Shown in pieces: positions 28,429 through 37,410 of a DNA stretch of 64,000 bases. The stretch is from Enterovibrio qingdaonensis (GTDB lineage: Bacteria; Pseudomonadota; Gammaproteobacteria; Enterobacterales; Vibrionaceae). A program made the translations under genes and the position numbers. The DNA is taken from NCBI RefSeq assembly GCF_028683135.1, contig NZ_JAJUBB010000003.1, forward strand, positions 411,614 through 475,613, read 5' to 3'. The notes below the pieces were generated by a model that saw nothing but the letters and a program-made list of their open reading frames with translations, was not told the origin of the DNA and ran no database searches. Each line of letters opens with the position of its first letter. The stretch's first letter is position 1.

Positions 28429-29041
28429 TCGTTACTCGATTGAAGTGATTCGATGGCCGCTAAAGCAAGCCGCAAAACTTCCCGATAAACTTGGCGTGAC
28501 AGCCAATCAAATTACGCTCATTGGTTTTGTTCTCGGGCTATTTGCGCTACCCGCGATTGCTACTGAACATTACTGGTTAGGTCTTCTGTTTATTGCCCTG
28601 AATAGGATTTTCGATGGCCTAGATGGTGCACTCGCCCGAAGACAAGGGATTACAGATGCTGGCGGATTTCTCGACATCACGCTGGACTTCCTTTTCTACT
28701 CAATGATTCCCTTTGCCTTCGCATTGGCGAATCCTGAACAAAATGCCGTTGCAGCCACCTTTTTGGTGTTTTCATTTATGGGGACAGGGTCGAGCTTTCT
28801 TGCCTTTGCCGTCATGGCGAGCAAGCGAAACATCGAAAACCCGGTTTATCAAAGTAAGTCTCTGTATTACATCGGGGGGCTAACTGAAGGAACAGAAACT
28901 ATCGCTTGTTTCGTTCTGTTTTGTCTATTCCCACAGTACTTTGCAGAAATTGCATGGGCGTTTGGTGCCATGTGTTGGATAACGACAACAACACGCATTT
29001 GGGCTGGCTTTCAAACGTTAAAGGGCGAGTCTGTCGACTAG
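28421..29041 (+). CDS. ynjF: CDP-alcohol phosphatidyltransferase family membrane protein, YnjF
   Basis: A 206-residue integral membrane enzyme with the family signature (DGLDGALARRQG...GGFLDITLD, the D-x2-DG-x2-AR...G-x3-D-x3-D pattern). It should transfer a phospho-group between CDP-linked lipid and an alcohol; the actual alcohol is unknown. GGAGC precedes the ATG and it overlaps ynjD. The E. coli ynj operon also ends with ynjF but has ynjE before it; here no sulfurtransferase is present. Confidence 0.9.
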   Translation: MLDRYSIEVIRWPLKQAAKLPDKLGVTANQITLIGFVLGLFALPAIATEHYWLGLLFIALNRIFDGLDGALARRQGITDAGGFLDITLDFLFYSMIPFAFALANPEQNAVAATFLVFSFMGTGSSFLAFAVMASKRNIENPVYQSKSLYYIGGLTEGTETIACFVLFCLFPQYFAEIAWAFGAMCWITTTTRIWAGFQTLKGESVD

Positions 29042-29090
29042 CCCTTTAAATTAATAACATTTACATTTTTATAAGTGATGGAACTCAGCG

Positions 29091-29951
29091 TCACTCTTGT
29101 TCAGCATCATTTTCCAATCGACGCTCTCGGCGTAATCTGGCCTCTTCCATCACTGCATTAATTTCTGCCATGAGACCATCAACATCTGCATCACTGCCAT
29201 CATCGACATAGACGCCCGTCAGCTCAGTATTTGGCGTTAGATCGCCTGCTTCATAAAGTGCCCACATTTCTTTGGCATACTGGGTGCCAATCAACTCAGG
29301 CGCGTATTGACCGTAATAATTGGTCATGTTGTTTACGTCACGCTCCAGCATCCATTTCGCATTGTTATTAGCGGATGCGTCAACGGCTTGAGGCAGGTCA
29401 ATGATCACTGGGCCAAGATGATCCACCAGCACATTAAATTCGGATAAATCGCCATGTACGATGCCCGCGCAAAGCATACGCGTAACATCTTTGATGATTT
29501 GCGCATGGTCTCGCAGTGCTTGCTCTTTACTCAGGGTGACATCGTTCAGCCTCGGAGCAACAGATCCTTCATCGTCCGTCACCAACTCCATAAGCAACAC
29601 ACCGTCAAAACAACCGTAAGGCTGTGGAACTCTGACTCCAGCCTGTGATAACGCATAGAGCGCATCTACTTCCGCGTTTTGCCACACTTTTTCTTGCTCA
29701 TCGCGGCCAAACTTCGACCCCTTAGCCATTGCACGGGCTCGGCGGCTATCACGGACTTTTCGCCCTTCGCGATACGCAACGGCTTGTTTGAAACTCCGTT
29801 GGTCAATTTCCTTATACACTTTCGCACAGCAAATACGTCCGCCACTCGACACCACGTATACAGAAGCCTCCTTGCCACTCATCAACTGAGAAATCACTTC
29901 ATCAACCATGCCATCTTCAACCAGTGGCAGTAATCGTGCTGGTATCTTCAT
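29091..29951 (-). CDS. RIO1-family serine protein kinase
   Basis: A 286-residue RIO-type kinase (PA4780-like). The ATP-binding part includes SGKEASVYVV and the lysine in CAKVYKE; the catalytic loop is HGDLSEFNVL and the metal-binding loop IIDLPQAV. An acidic C-terminal tail (DDGSDADVDG, then RRERRLENDAEQE) follows. The targets in bacteria are poorly known. It is convergent with the ynj operon and is monocistronic; GGTGAG precedes its ATG. Confidence 0.92.
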   Translation of the reverse strand: MKIPARLLPLVEDGMVDEVISQLMSGKEASVYVVSSGGRICCAKVYKEIDQRSFKQAVAYREGRKVRDSRRARAMAKGSKFGRDEQEKVWQNAEVDALYALSQAGVRVPQPYGCFDGVLLMELVTDDEGSVAPRLNDVTLSKEQALRDHAQIIKDVTRMLCAGIVHGDLSEFNVLVDHLGPVIIDLPQAVDASANNNAKWMLERDVNNMTNYYGQYAPELIGTQYAKEMWALYEAGDLTPNTELTGVYVDDGSDADVDGLMAEINAVMEEARLRRERRLENDAEQE

Positions 29952-30193
29952 CTCACCTTCATATGTGAAAAACGCAACAACAATAAGCTAACCTCGATAT
30001 ATCGAGTAGCCGTATAGATTCCGGCACAATAGAGTGCGAACTCTTGGATGTAAAGAAAGAACGCTTTCTTCGCCAAGTTTAGTGAAAATTCACTCATTTA
30101 AAGCGACTGAATCTATCACTCCCCCTTCCTCAGCATCCTACACACCCTGCAACCCAGTTTTATTTTCGGCATGCAATGTTAAACTAAAAATCA

Positions 30194-30208
30194 TTAAACA
30201 ATACTTAA
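30194..30208. promoter_or_regulatory. Putative LysR operator just upstream of its gene
   Basis: TTAAACAATACTTAA, a T-N11-A-type dyad 9 bases before the LysR start. It differs at only two positions from the site at 31124 ahead of the alkyl sulfatase gene. The position suggests autorepression. Confidence 0.55.
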
Positions 30209-30217
30209 CTAAATTGT

Positions 30218-31123
30218 ATGCTCAGAGATTACGACCTAAATTTATTGACGGTGTTTGACGCTGTCATGACGCTTGGCTCTGTGACAAAAGCAGCTGAGAA
30301 GTTAACCATGACATCTGCAGCTGTAAGCCAGAACTTATCTCGTTTGCGTGATCAGGTAGAAGAACCGCTATTTGTTCGTCAAGGCAGAGGTCTACAACCC
30401 ACACAGTATGCACTCAATATGCACCGCCATGTCGCTGAGGGGTTAAGTGCTATCCGGTTCGGGTTAGAAGCCAACACCTCTTTTGATCCTGCTACCAGCA
30501 CGCGTGAGTTTGTTATTGGTGGACACGCCTATTTTGATTTAACGGTATTGCCGCAGTTGCTTCGCAGGCTCAGTGAAGTCGCCCCAAATATTACCGTTCA
30601 CCTCCACCATTACGAAGACAACCACTTCACACCGAGTCAGGTGCTCAGTGAAAGAGAAGCTGACCTGTTTTTATCGTCGTTACCCGTCAGTCATCCGTCA
30701 GTAATGACTTCTCGCATTTCAGAAGAGGAGCTCGTTGTCGTCTATGCAAAAGACCACCCTCGCTTAAAAAATGGCATTACTTTTCAGCAATTTTTTGCTG
30801 AGAAACATACGGCATTGAGCAGCCGACGCTTTGGAAACTTTATGTTTTCTAACCTGATAGATAAACCGCTTCCTACTCGAAAAGTCTATTACCAAAGCGA
30901 TTCGATGATGAACCTGATGACCACAGCCGCATTAACGGATCTCCTATGCTTCACGCCCAAAAGGCTGGCCGATTTGTGGGCCGAAAAGTTAGGACTTTGC
31001 GTCCAACCGTTGCCGTTTGATATTCGCCCTATCCCAACCTTTGTCTGTTGGCATAAAGCAAAGCAGCATGATGAAGGGATTCAGTGGCTAAAAATGCAAA
31101 TTGAGGAAATTCTCACCAATTAG
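30218..31123 (+). CDS. LysR-family regulator, probable regulator of the alkyl sulfatase gene
   Basis: A 301-residue LysR regulator of the NodD/NahR/LeuO-like branch, opening RDYDLNLLTVFDAVMTLGSV and with HTH TAAVSQNLSRLRDQ-type sequence (SAAVSQNLSRLRDQ). No strong Shine-Dalgarno precedes the ATG. It sits directly before and on the same strand as the alkyl sulfatase gene. A matching palindrome lies upstream of each of the two genes, supporting a regulator-target pair. Confidence 0.9.
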   Translation: MLRDYDLNLLTVFDAVMTLGSVTKAAEKLTMTSAAVSQNLSRLRDQVEEPLFVRQGRGLQPTQYALNMHRHVAEGLSAIRFGLEANTSFDPATSTREFVIGGHAYFDLTVLPQLLRRLSEVAPNITVHLHHYEDNHFTPSQVLSEREADLFLSSLPVSHPSVMTSRISEEELVVVYAKDHPRLKNGITFQQFFAEKHTALSSRRFGNFMFSNLIDKPLPTRKVYYQSDSMMNLMTTAALTDLLCFTPKRLADLWAEKLGLCVQPLPFDIRPIPTFVCWHKAKQHDEGIQWLKMQIEEILTN

Positions 31124-31138
31124 TTAAGCAATGCTTAA
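31124..31138. promoter_or_regulatory. Putative LysR operator upstream of the alkyl sulfatase gene
   Basis: TTAAGCAATGCTTAA, a near-perfect 15-bp palindrome (17 bp with flanks G and C) starting at the base after the LysR stop codon. It is a T-N11-A dyad like the site at 30194. Confidence 0.6.
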
Positions 31139-31233
31139 CAATTGTTTATTGAATTACGAATCGTTCTAGCACGTTGGGTTGCATATATTGGCTCTCGTTC
31201 CTTTCCGATGAATAGAAAAACGAGAGCATTACA

Positions 31234-33213
31234 ATGAAAACACTAAAGCCGACGTTAATTGCCCTGATGGTTGCTTCAACCACTCTTCCTGCCGCCGCGC
31301 ACACGTATTCGCCAGAAGCGAAAGCCCCAACCCAGACAACACAGAATTTCGCTGCCGAACAGCGTGCTACGCTGCCATTCAACGACAAAGAAGATTTTGC
31401 ACTCGTTGAAAAAGGGCTCATTACTCAACAAGACAACCTTGAAATTAAAGACAAGGCCGGAAAAGTCATTTGGGAACTAGGTAACTACGATTTCCTGCTT
31501 GATGGCAAAGACTACGACAGCATTCACCCTAGCCTACAACGCCAGGCGCAACTCAACATGCACCACGGGCTGTATAAAGTGACGGATCGTATCTATCAAG
31601 TCCGTGGTTACGACCTTGCCAATATTACCTTCGTCCAAGGCGATACAGGTTGGATTGTCTTTGACCCGCTCACTGTCCCTGCAACCGCCAAAGCAGCGTT
31701 GGACTTCATCAACAAAGAACTTGGCGAACGTCCAATCAAAGCTGTTGTTTATAGCCACGCACATGCCGATCACTTCGGCGGGGTCAAAGGCATTGTTAGC
31801 CAAGAGCAAGTCGACAATGGCGAAGTGGAAATCATCGCGCCACGCGGTTTTCTTCACCATGCCGTAGCTGAAAACGTGTTGGCAGGTAATGCCATGTCTC
31901 GCCGCGTGACTTACCAATACGGCAATGCACTCGAAAAATCGGCAACAGGCCAAGTTGATGCTGCTATCGGTAAAGGCGTTGCGCAGGGCGAAGTATCCAT
32001 GATTGCCCCTACGCTGGTTATCAGCGAAGAGACCGAAACCAAAGTGGTAGACGGTATCACCATGGAGTTTCAAAACACGCCGGGCACTGAATCACCGGCA
32101 GAAATGAACACCTATTTCCCACAATTCAACGCGTTGTGGATGGCAGAAAACACGGTGGGTGGCCTTCATAACGTTTATACACTGCGTGGCGCAGAAGTAC
32201 GTGATGCGAAAGCGTGGAGCAAGTACATCAATGAATCCATTCATATGTATGCCGACGACGCAGATGTGATGTTTGCATCTCACAGCTGGCCGCGCTGGGG
32301 CAATGACAACATAAACCAATTCTTGCGTAAACAACGTGATATGTATGGCTACATTCACGATCAGGCTTTGCGTTTGGCAAACCATGGTGTGACCATCAAC
32401 GAAATTCAAGACGAATTTCATGTTCCTGATGTACTGGCCCATGAATGGTATAACCGCGGTTACCACGGTAGCTACCACCGCAACGCCAAGGCGGTCATTA
32501 ACAAATACTTGGGTTACTTTGATATGAACCCAGCCACGCTTCGTCCACTCAGCCCGACAGACGCCGCACCTAAATATGTTGCAGCAATGGGCGGTATCGA
32601 TAACGTACTGAAAGTTGGTCAGGAAGCATATAAAAGCGGTGAGTACCGTTGGTGTGCAGAGGTTGTAGACAAAGCTGTTTTCGCGGAGCCAACAAACCAG
32701 AAAGCGCGCTTCTTGCAAGCGGACTGTTTAGAGCAAATTGGCTACCAAAGCGAGTCAGCCGGAGAGCGCAATACCTACCTGATGGGTGCTTACGAACTAC
32801 GCCACGGCACACCTAAAGGTGACGCAACCAAAACCGCAGGTGCCGATGTTGTTGTCGCAATGGATACCGAACTGTTCCTTGACTACCTTGGCGTGCGCCT
32901 GAATGGCGACAAAGCAGCCGGCGTTGATTACACCATTAACTTTGTGTTGCCCGATGTGAATGAAACCTTCTTGGTTGAATTGGAAAATGCGCACCTTAAC
33001 AATCTCAAAGGCGTGCAATCAGACAACCCAGACATGACCCTAACGGTTGACCGCGCAGCCTTAAACAAGGTTCTGATGGGTAAGGCATCACTGAATGATC
33101 TGGTTTCAGCTGGCCAAGCAAAAATTGAAGGCAATGCGAAAGCATTGACTGACATTGCAGGTATGCTGGATAACTTCGAATTCTGGTTCAATATCATCGA
33201 GCCGAAGAAGTAA
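31234..33213 (+). CDS. Alkyl sulfatase (SdsA1/YjcS family, metallo-beta-lactamase fold), exported
   Basis: A 659-residue class III alkyl sulfatase that hydrolyses alkyl sulfate esters such as SDS. A signal peptide (MKTLKPTLIALMVASTTLPAAAH) is followed by the metallo-beta-lactamase domain with SHAHADHFGG (residues ~174-183; HxHxDH), further zinc ligands around MAENTVGGLHN and FASHSWPRWG, a helical dimerisation domain, and a C-terminal SCP2-like lipid-binding domain (from about residue 545). Length and domain order are those of the family. It is preceded by a LysR gene and a likely operator and followed by a terminator. Confidence 0.93.
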   Translation: MKTLKPTLIALMVASTTLPAAAHTYSPEAKAPTQTTQNFAAEQRATLPFNDKEDFALVEKGLITQQDNLEIKDKAGKVIWELGNYDFLLDGKDYDSIHPSLQRQAQLNMHHGLYKVTDRIYQVRGYDLANITFVQGDTGWIVFDPLTVPATAKAALDFINKELGERPIKAVVYSHAHADHFGGVKGIVSQEQVDNGEVEIIAPRGFLHHAVAENVLAGNAMSRRVTYQYGNALEKSATGQVDAAIGKGVAQGEVSMIAPTLVISEETETKVVDGITMEFQNTPGTESPAEMNTYFPQFNALWMAENTVGGLHNVYTLRGAEVRDAKAWSKYINESIHMYADDADVMFASHSWPRWGNDNINQFLRKQRDMYGYIHDQALRLANHGVTINEIQDEFHVPDVLAHEWYNRGYHGSYHRNAKAVINKYLGYFDMNPATLRPLSPTDAAPKYVAAMGGIDNVLKVGQEAYKSGEYRWCAEVVDKAVFAEPTNQKARFLQADCLEQIGYQSESAGERNTYLMGAYELRHGTPKGDATKTAGADVVVAMDTELFLDYLGVRLNGDKAAGVDYTINFVLPDVNETFLVELENAHLNNLKGVQSDNPDMTLTVDRAALNKVLMGKASLNDLVSAGQAKIEGNAKALTDIAGMLDNFEFWFNIIEPKK

Positions 33214-33230
33214 AAACAATGCCATGTATT

Positions 33231-33255
33231 GAGCCGCACATCGCGGCTCTTTTTC
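33231..33255 (+). terminator. Terminator after the alkyl sulfatase gene
   Basis: GAGCCGC / GCGGCTC stem with a 5-base loop and T-run, 17 bases after the stop. Confidence 0.85.
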
Positions 33256-33374
33256 ATTCTACTGGGACAAAACACAATAACCGCTCGTTAAGCATGGAAA
33301 ACTACTAGACGCTGTAACCATGCAAAGTGTAAGGTGTTGGCAGGAAAGAATTAAAACGATACAAAGGACGTTAC

Positions 33375-34382
33375 ATGCAACTCACCATCCCTGCTGAATA
33401 CAAACCTCTTCTAGGACTTCGTGATACGGAAGTCGCGATCAAAAAACTAAAAGACTACTTCGAGTACGCGCTAGCCTACGAGCTATACCTTACCCGTGTG
33501 TCCGCACCACTGTTTGTTAAACCAGAAACAGGTTTGAACGACAACTTGAATGGTACAGAGCGTCCGGTAGCGTTCGACTTATTAGATGATAATGGCGCAT
33601 GCGTTGAAGTGGTTCACTCGCTTGCAAAGTGGAAGCGCATGGCTCTTGGTCGCTACGGTTTTGATATCGATGAAGGCCTCTACACGGACATGAACGCCAT
33701 TCGTCGTGACGAAGAACTCGACAATATCCACTCTATCTACGTTGACCAGTGGGATTGGGAAAAAGTGCTGGATAAAGGAATGCGCACTGATGCCTACCTT
33801 CGCACTACCGTAGAGAAGATCTACAACGCTTTCTTGAAGACTGAAAACTACATCTACCAAGAATATCCGGTTTTGAAAAAGCGTCTGCCAGAGAAAGTGA
33901 CGTTCATCACCTCTGAAGATCTTTTGCAAAAATACCCTGACATGACAGGCAAAGAGCGCGAAAACGCGATCTGTAAAGAATTCGGTGCCGTGTTTATTCA
34001 AAACATCGGTCACAAACTGTCTAACGGCGAACGCCATGACGGCCGCGCACCCGACTACGACGACTGGAACCTTAACGGTGATTTACTGTTCTGGAACCCT
34101 GTATTGGACAGTGCATTAGAACTTTCTTCAATGGGCATTCGCGTATGTGAAGAGAGCCTTCAGGCGCAGTTGAATATCGCAGGCTGTGAAGATCGTGCCG
34201 CCCTGCCATTCCACCGCGGCGTGCTTAATAAAACGCTGCCATACACCATCGGTGGTGGTATTGGCCAATCACGCATTTGCATGTTCTTCCTGCAAAAAGC
34301 GCACATTGGTGAAGTGCAATCTTCCATCTGGCCGGATGAAATGATTGAAGAGTGCGATCGCAACCAGATCGTGCTGTTGTAA
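33375..34382 (+). CDS. asnA: Aspartate-ammonia ligase (asparagine synthetase A)
   Basis: A 335-residue AsnA that makes asparagine from aspartate, ammonia and ATP. The sequence is unmistakable from the class II aaRS-like fold: LTRVSAPLFV, GLNDNLNGTERPV, HSLAKWKR, MNAIRRDEELDN, VDQWDWE, and TIGGGIGQSR near the C-terminus (motif 3). It is monocistronic with a terminator 19 bases after the stop. No adjacent AsnC regulator is present. Confidence 0.97.
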   Translation: MQLTIPAEYKPLLGLRDTEVAIKKLKDYFEYALAYELYLTRVSAPLFVKPETGLNDNLNGTERPVAFDLLDDNGACVEVVHSLAKWKRMALGRYGFDIDEGLYTDMNAIRRDEELDNIHSIYVDQWDWEKVLDKGMRTDAYLRTTVEKIYNAFLKTENYIYQEYPVLKKRLPEKVTFITSEDLLQKYPDMTGKERENAICKEFGAVFIQNIGHKLSNGERHDGRAPDYDDWNLNGDLLFWNPVLDSALELSSMGIRVCEESLQAQLNIAGCEDRAALPFHRGVLNKTLPYTIGGGIGQSRICMFFLQKAHIGEVQSSIWPDEMIEECDRNQIVLL

Positions 34383-34399
34383 TCGGCATAAAATGAATC

Positions 34400-34428
34400 G
34401 AAAGACGCCTTGATGGCGTCTTTTTTCT
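34400..34428 (+). terminator. Terminator after asnA
   Basis: AAGACGCC / GGCGTCTT stem with a 5-base loop followed by a T-run. Confidence 0.88.
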
Positions 34429-34724
34429 TTCCAAGGAAAGCGAGACTTCCCTACCCACTAACATTCAATGTCACTTATTCTTTCAGTAACTGCGTCATTC
34501 CATGCTTGTGATACACCGTCTACTTTTTCAGCCAATTGAACGCCACTCTCCGAGACATAATCACACATCACTTCCATCAATCATCTCTCGTTATCACTCT
34601 TCATTTACATTCGCATCACCTTTCAATGATTTACCTTGCGTACACCCCCACTTTCCTATTTAATCCTCGCGCGCAATTTTGCGTTCCATTTATTGATAAT
34701 ATGTTTTCGGATAACACTACGTAG
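34429..34724. other. AT-rich upstream region of the potD-like operon
   Basis: About 300 bases without a supported gene. A 62-codon open frame (34536-34724) is His-rich, has no ribosome-binding site and ends just before the potD start; it is not accepted. The promoter of the next operon must lie here. Confidence 0.4.
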
Positions 34725-35753
34725 ATGAAAAAAAACTTTGTTATTGCTGCGACCGCCAGCCTGCTTTTCTCCGCCTCTGCTAACGCCGATCAGTTCCTAA
34801 ACATTTACAACTGGTCTGAATACCTTCCCCAGCAACTTATCGAAAAGTTCACAAAAGAAACCGACATCAAGGTGAATTACTCTACTTTTGAGAGTAACGA
34901 AACCATGTATGCGAAAGTGAAGCTTCTTGATGCAAAAGGCTATGACCTGATCGTCCCTTCTACTTACTACGTTTCGATCATGGGCAACGAAGGCCTGCTT
35001 CACGAACTGGATAAGAGCAAGATCTCCGCGTTTGCAGATCTGGATGCATCGATCCTGAACCAGTCGTTTGACCCAGAAAACCGCTACTCACTGCCATACA
35101 TGTGGGGAAGCACTGGTATGGGTTACAACAGCGACATGGTTGACGGCAAAGACGTAAAACGTTGGGCTGACCTTTGGAAAGAGGAATTTGCGGGTCAACT
35201 GCTTTTGACTGATGATCTGCGCGACGTATTCGGTATGGCTCTGATCATGAACGGCCACAGCGTTAACAGCCAAAACGAAGACGAAATCCGTCAAGCCTAT
35301 GAGCTTTTGAAAACACTGAAGCCAAATGTCACGCTGTTCAACTCTGATGCGCCGCACACGCCATTGATAATGGGTGAAGTGAACGTGGGCATGCAGTGGA
35401 ATGGCACGGCATATCGCGCTATGGTTGAAAACCCGTCTATCCAATACGTGTACCCTGAAGAAGGCACGATTTTCTGGATGGATAACATCGTTATTCCTAA
35501 GCACGCAGAAAACAAAGAAGCGGCTTATGCCTTCATCAACTTCCTGATGAAGCCTGAAAACCAAGCAATTCTGGTAAAAGAAATTGGTTATGCAGTGCCA
35601 AACTTAGGTGCACTGAACCATTTGCCAGATGAACTGCGCAATAGCGATGTGATCTTCCCAAACACTGACGTGAAGCAAAAGGGTCAATTCCTGTCTAACA
35701 TTGGTGAAGCAGTATCGATCTACAACCAATACTGGCTGGAACTAAAGCGATAA
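34725..35753 (+). CDS. Polyamine ABC transporter substrate-binding protein (PotD/PotF family)
   Basis: A 342-residue periplasmic binding protein. Signal peptide MKKNFVIAATASLLFSASANA, then the PotD-family start FLNIYNWSEYLPQQLIEKF and typical segments DLIVPSTYYVSIM, YMWGSTGMGYN and GTIFWMDNIVIP. No permease or ATPase gene is adjacent, so it must use a transporter encoded elsewhere or act as a sensor-type binding protein. Its stop overlaps the start of the acetylpolyamine amidohydrolase gene by one base, so the two are translationally coupled, suggesting acetylated polyamines as ligand (inference). Confidence 0.92.
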   Translation: MKKNFVIAATASLLFSASANADQFLNIYNWSEYLPQQLIEKFTKETDIKVNYSTFESNETMYAKVKLLDAKGYDLIVPSTYYVSIMGNEGLLHELDKSKISAFADLDASILNQSFDPENRYSLPYMWGSTGMGYNSDMVDGKDVKRWADLWKEEFAGQLLLTDDLRDVFGMALIMNGHSVNSQNEDEIRQAYELLKTLKPNVTLFNSDAPHTPLIMGEVNVGMQWNGTAYRAMVENPSIQYVYPEEGTIFWMDNIVIPKHAENKEAAYAFINFLMKPENQAILVKEIGYAVPNLGALNHLPDELRNSDVIFPNTDVKQKGQFLSNIGEAVSIYNQYWLELKR

Positions 35754-36793
35754 TGAAAGTCATCTACAGCGAAAAGCAAAACCTGCACCGTGTAAAATAT
35801 GAATTCTTGAGCGGTGAAGCGACACCTTGCTTTGAAAAGCCAGAGCGCGCTGACATGGTATTAAATGCCATTAATGCAAACGAGGGCTATGAAGTGGTCG
35901 CACCTAAAGAGTTTGGCCTTGAGCCAATGCGTTGGGTACACACCGCTGACTATGTAGAATTCCTACAAAATGCATGGAACGAATGGGAAGACACTTACGG
36001 TCCAGACCGTGATGCATCTCCTTACTGTTTTGTACCTGCGCGTCACTTGCGTAACCGTGTACCTAAGGATATCGAAGGTAAACTGGGTTACTACAGCTTC
36101 GACATGACAGCAGCCATTACAAAAACCAGCTTCGAGGCCATTGCTTCGGCCGTTGATTGCGCACTGACTGGTGTTGATATGCTGATTGACGGTGACAAAG
36201 CGGCCTTTGCGCTGTGCCGTCCGCCGGGTCACCATGCTGCACCTGATTTGATGGGCGGATACTGCTACATCAACAATGCGGCGATCGCAGCAGAAGGTTT
36301 GCGTCGTAAGGGTCATAACAAAGTGGCTATTCTGGATATCGACTACCACCACGGTAATGGTACCCAAACCATTTTCTATGGTCGTAATGACGTATTGTTC
36401 ACCTCTATCCATGGTGACCCAGATTACGACTACCCGCACTACCTAGGTTTTGCTGACGAAACGGGTGAAGGTAAAGGTGAAGGCTTTAACCTGAATATTC
36501 CTCTGCCACAAGGTAAGACCGATTGGTCACTGTACCGCCCTGCTTTGGAAACAGCCATCGAGAAAATTCGCAGCTTCGGCGCAGACTCGCTGGTGATTTC
36601 ACTGGGGATGGATACCTATGAAAACGATCCAATCAGCCATTTCAAACTGAAGCTGGAAGACTACCTGCAAATCGGCACCATGCTGGGCGAGCTGGGCTTG
36701 CCAACATTGTTTGTATTTGAAGGCGGTTATGCCGTTGACGATTTAGGCCACAATACGGTGGCGGTGCTGAACGGTTTCCGTTCTGCTAACTAA
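35753..36793 (+). CDS. Acetylpolyamine amidohydrolase (class II histone-deacetylase family)
   Basis: A 346-residue zinc deacetylase. The His-His dyad is in RPPGHHAA, the zinc ligands in LDIDYHHGNGTQ (Asp and His) with a third Asp in SLGMDTYENDP, and the catalytic tyrosine in FEGGYAV. These match the bacterial acetylpolyamine amidohydrolases (AphA/ApaH type) that remove acetyl groups from N-acetylputrescine or acetylcadaverine. No signal peptide, so it acts in the cytoplasm after uptake. It overlaps the potD-like gene by one base. Confidence 0.92.
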   Translation: MKVIYSEKQNLHRVKYEFLSGEATPCFEKPERADMVLNAINANEGYEVVAPKEFGLEPMRWVHTADYVEFLQNAWNEWEDTYGPDRDASPYCFVPARHLRNRVPKDIEGKLGYYSFDMTAAITKTSFEAIASAVDCALTGVDMLIDGDKAAFALCRPPGHHAAPDLMGGYCYINNAAIAAEGLRRKGHNKVAILDIDYHHGNGTQTIFYGRNDVLFTSIHGDPDYDYPHYLGFADETGEGKGEGFNLNIPLPQGKTDWSLYRPALETAIEKIRSFGADSLVISLGMDTYENDPISHFKLKLEDYLQIGTMLGELGLPTLFVFEGGYAVDDLGHNTVAVLNGFRSAN

Positions 36794-36810
36794 GCCTCGT
36801 TCAAGAATTA

Positions 36811-36836
36811 AGCCGCTCTATGGAGCGGCTTTTTAT
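36811..36836 (+). terminator. Terminator after the acetylpolyamine operon
   Basis: AGCCGCTC / GAGCGGCT with a 4-base loop and T-run, 17 bases after the stop. Confidence 0.9.
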
Positions 36837-36942
36837 TTGACATCCATTTAAAACGTTGATATTTAACGTGGAAAAATTCGTCGCTGTTCGTTATAACCGT
36901 GATAACTTACCTACATCTTTACTACATAACGAACTTAACGGC

Positions 36943-37365
36943 ATGCTTTTACTGCTCTCAAGACGAAATGGATATCTACTCAGTGCAGTATTTTCCGCTC
37001 TCCTCGTTTTCACCACCATGTCTGCTTGGCGAAACGAAAGTGCCTCCTATGCCTTTTTCGCCTATGTATCTTTCGGTTTGACACTGGTGTTTTTGCTAAG
37101 AGCAACTCGCTTTATGTACACCATCGAAATGCTGCAAGGTGATAAGGCAACATTGGTGAAGCATATGCTCATCATGGCAACGAAACTCATATTATTGCCA
37201 GGGCTCACCACCTACCTTTGGTTTCAGCATCAGCGACTACTAAAACAGATGATCGAAGCTAATCGTTCAACACCTGATGAAAATAAACTGCCCGAAGCCG
37301 ATATGCACGTGGCTCCTACTTCATTAATAAAAACGTATTTAGACATAATAAAACCCAAACACTGA
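36943..37365 (+). CDS. Small membrane protein, first of two tandem paralogues
   Basis: A 140-residue protein with two to three hydrophobic segments, then a soluble tail. It aligns by eye with the next gene along its length: RxNGYL near the start, FLLRATRFMY in the middle, HQRLLKQMIEANRSTP and VAPTSLIKTYL near the end. The start is set at ATG 36943 because it aligns with the SD-supported start of the paralogue; the frame is open further upstream to GTG 36868 and TTG 36856, which would add 25-29 residues. No family recognised. Confidence 0.65.
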   Translation: MLLLLSRRNGYLLSAVFSALLVFTTMSAWRNESASYAFFAYVSFGLTLVFLLRATRFMYTIEMLQGDKATLVKHMLIMATKLILLPGLTTYLWFQHQRLLKQMIEANRSTPDENKLPEADMHVAPTSLIKTYLDIIKPKH

Positions 37366-37410
37366 GCGGTATTGTTCGGGTGTTACTTACCCCTTATTAA
37401 GGAGTCAGCC

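Noticed and set aside
34536..34724. 62-codon open frame directly before the potD-like gene
   Set aside because: No ribosome-binding site, His/Leu-rich composition typical of AT-rich non-coding DNA, no resemblance to a family; it overlaps the expected promoter.
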